From positions 576,892,606-576,956,605 of the forward strand of contig OX422217.1 in assembly GCA_949130495.1 (NCBI GenBank): a DNA stretch of 64,000 bases, in the 5' to 3' direction. Of the stretch, positions 62,374 through 64,000 are shown one piece after another; positions within the stretch are counted from its first letter, which is position 1; the number at the start of each line of letters is the position of its first letter. Below the pieces are notes generated by a model that did not search any database, had not been told where the DNA came from, and saw only the letters and a program-made list of their open reading frames with translations. The DNA is from Sambucus nigra. Its lineage: Eukaryota > Streptophyta > Magnoliopsida > Dipsacales > Adoxaceae. Both the position numbers and the translations under genes were made by a program.

Positions 62374-62769
62374 GTGCATGTTTAGGCACATATTCTTCAC
62401 ATTTATCCCCTTAATTTCAGTATTTTTATGATCCCGTGCAGTGTAAGTAGCTTGGATTTGTCTCAAATGTATTCTACTAACCTTTTTTGGCAAGTATTTC
62501 TTGTTTTGTGTATTTCTCATGTGCTTTACAGGTATTTCATGCAAGTTAGTGCGAAGGAGAACTCAAAACAGTGAAAGAAACCAAGAAATGGAGAGTTGAA
62601 GGGCATTTTCGTAATTTTTTAGCCTTAGTCCGGAGGTGGGGCCAACTAGAAAGTTGAAGAGCTCGAAATTACAAGAACACTGGAAAAAACGGTACCTCAA
62701 TCCGAGCTACGGTGAAGAAGTTACGAGGTTTTGAAGTTGCGCGATAATGAAGAGAAATGAACCAGAAAA

Positions 62770-62890
62770 ACAGGATGGATCCGGATGGAACCAAACCGAT
62801 CCGGTGGTGACCGGACCGGTCCGGTCAGGAAAAAAGAACCGATCCGATATAACAGGACCGATCCGGGTGGAAACCGGACCGGTCCGGCTG
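62770..62890 (+). repeat. Palindromic array in solo LTR 3 (ACCGGACCGGTCCGGT)
   Basis: GACCGGACCGGTCCGGTC at 62809-62826 is a perfect 18-bp palindrome, and CCGGACCGGTCCGG at 62874-62887 a perfect 14-bp one. Half-words ACCGATCCG occur between and before them. The array is highly GC-rich in an AT-rich LTR and lies about 100 bp upstream of the TATA box. Confidence 0.9.
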
Positions 62891-62987
62891 TACAGATTTC
62901 TGGCATTAATTATGCAGATTTTTGGCGTGTGCAACTGATGAAACTTGTTCCACAAGCACTATTGGCTGTCAATTTCGAGACTTTGTG

Positions 62988-62996
62988 CTATAAATG
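62988..62996 (+). promoter_or_regulatory. TATA box of solo LTR 3
   Basis: CTATAAATG about 100 bp after the palindromic array. Confidence 0.65.
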
Positions 62997-63915
62997 CCCA
63001 TGCCCTACATCATTTGAAGGGGGGTTGCTAGAGAGAGGCTATGTTAGGAGTAGGTTAGAAGTGCTAGATTAAATTTTAGGGTTAGATTTTGAGAGCAAAT
63101 TTTCTATTCCTTCAAGAGTTTTCATGAACCCTAGTTTGTAAGAAATTCTGGATTCCAATTCCATTTTTTGTTGCTGAATTCAAGTAATATCTTTCCATTC
63201 TCTAGTTTTATTATTTGCAAATTATTTCCCATGTCTTGTAGATCCATAATTTTGTGTGTGAATTTATTCTTGAACCAAATCATGATTAGCTAAATTCCCA
63301 AGGGTTGGGGTACATGAACTCAATCCAAGGCAAATTATTTATGTAGAAAATAGAGGTTAAATTAAAATATTGATTGAATCGTGAAAGCACCGCTTTATAT
63401 TTACCTTTGATTTCGTATGGTGCGGGCTTGAACCTCATATACGTAATTCTTAGAATATATAAAGACTGGATTCATTCACCGCTTTATATCTATCTTTGAT
63501 TTCATATGATGCGGGCTAGATCCCTCATATATGTAATGCTTAGAATGTATAAAGACCGGATCTAGTCAATAATTTTAATTTACAATTCTAGTATTCTATA
63601 CGGTAATTTGTTAAGGATTGAGGGATTGTACCCTACCCTATTTTCTCCCATTTGTCAGATCTAATTTCTTTTGCACTTTTCAGTTTGTTTTTCTTAAGTA
63701 ATTTTTTACTCAAAATTTTCCCAATTATTAATCATCTTTTCGTTTCTTTTAAGAAATCATTTCAAGATTTAATAATTTTTCTTATTACTATTTGGCAATC
63801 TCGATCCCTGTGGATACGATCCCGACTTACCGGGTTTATTACTTGAGCGACAGGCTTGCACTTGAGCCTAGATAAATATGCACTTTTAAGACAAATATTA
63901 AGTCGCGTCAGTGCA

Positions 63916-64000
63916 CGTGCTATTGGTCGAGTTCCCAGCGCTAAGTCTATCACAAACTCTATCTCCCTACTTGGTAGTAAACTCGATATCTCATGGAACA
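63916..64000 (-). pseudogene. Tekay-C protease-RT junction, upstream of solo LTR 3
   Basis: The minus strand reads REIEFVIDLALGTRPIARA, the segment before the RT fingers, and continues off the window. Confidence 0.82.

Larger units (their letters stand above)
62379..63910 (+). mobile_element. Solo LTR 3 in Tekay-C RT (Athila/Tat-like)
   Basis: TGTTTAGGCACATATTC at 62379 to TTAAGTCGCGTCA at 63910, 1532 bp. TSD GTGCA is perfect (62374-62378 and 63911-63915). RT sequence is readable on both sides. A TATA box (CTATAAATG, 62988-62996) and the late U5 motif CCCTGTGGATACGA near 63807 give plus orientation. Such U5 motifs are familiar from Athila/Tat LTRs; the lineage is therefore likely but not proven. 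Confidence 0.9.
56581..64000 (-). mobile_element. Tekay-C, minus-strand chromovirus (5' end outside the window)
   Basis: Contains the 3' LTR (56581-59593), polypurine tract 59606-59594, chromodomain, integrase, RNase H and RT up to the window edge. Solo LTR 3 interrupts the RT. Inserted in the Tat 3' region; the left TSD copy would be TCGTA (56576-56580), its partner off-window. The chromodomain assigns it to chromoviruses, and LTR ends and domain order to the Tekay group. Confidence 0.9.

Overview
The window is repeat-rich nuclear DNA of a flowering plant, probably a eudicot. It is AT-rich, holds long AT, AC, GA, GAA and ATA microsatellites, and consists almost entirely of LTR retrotransposons plus one Helitron. 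I see no intact host gene, no rRNA or tRNA gene and no CRISPR array. Element and lineage names come from domain motifs, LTR ends, primer-binding sites and target-site duplications (TSDs) read by eye; no database was searched.

Layout, outermost first. (1) 1-3014: the 5' end of a minus-strand Ty3/gypsy chromovirus (here Tekay-D; LTR 292-3014). (2) A decayed plus-strand Ty3/gypsy Tat/Ogre-type element forms the backbone from about 5243 to beyond the window. Its pieces are a 5' LTR with a 173-bp tandem repeat, a tRNA-Arg-type primer site, gag, protease, RT, RNase H, a second RNase H, an integrase tail, and an antisense plant-mobile-domain-like ORF. (3) Its gag is split by a plus-strand chromovirus (Tekay-A, 9688-42990, TSD AATCT/AATCC). 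(4) Tekay-A's 5' LTR is split by a minus-strand chromovirus (Tekay-B, 10807-27177). (5) Tekay-B's 5' LTR is split by a young gag-only Ty1/copia element (17392-24577, perfect TSD AAAGC, LTRs about 98% alike by eye). Tekay-A also holds a copia-like solo LTR in its gag (29726-30809) and a 7.8-kb minus-strand Helitron in an AT microsatellite of its 3' LTR (33850-41608). The Tat pol is further cut by two solo LTRs with perfect TSDs (46725-49064, ACAAA; 49754-52621, ATACC). A minus-strand chromovirus with a readable chromodomain (Tekay-C, 56581 to the window end) sits in its 3' part and carries a solo LTR in its RT (62379-63910, TSD GTGCA).

Function and age. Apart from short stretches, the coding sequences are broken by stops, frameshifts or lost catalytic residues, so most elements are fossils. 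The youngest is the gag-only copia element: near-identical LTRs, intact primer site and polypurine tract, one gag frame with a single internal TAA, and no protease, integrase, RT or RNase H. It must have used another element's enzymes. Tekay-A also has gag but no recognisable pol.

The most unusual signal is in the LTRs. Copies from unrelated lineages carry short arrays of perfect self-complementary, CpG-containing words such as CTCGTTCGAACGAG, CGAATCGATTCG, GTCGATCGATCGAC, GGAACCGGTTCC and GACCGGACCGGTCCGGTC. The word differs by family but the arrangement recurs. Where a TATA box can be read, the array lies just upstream of it.
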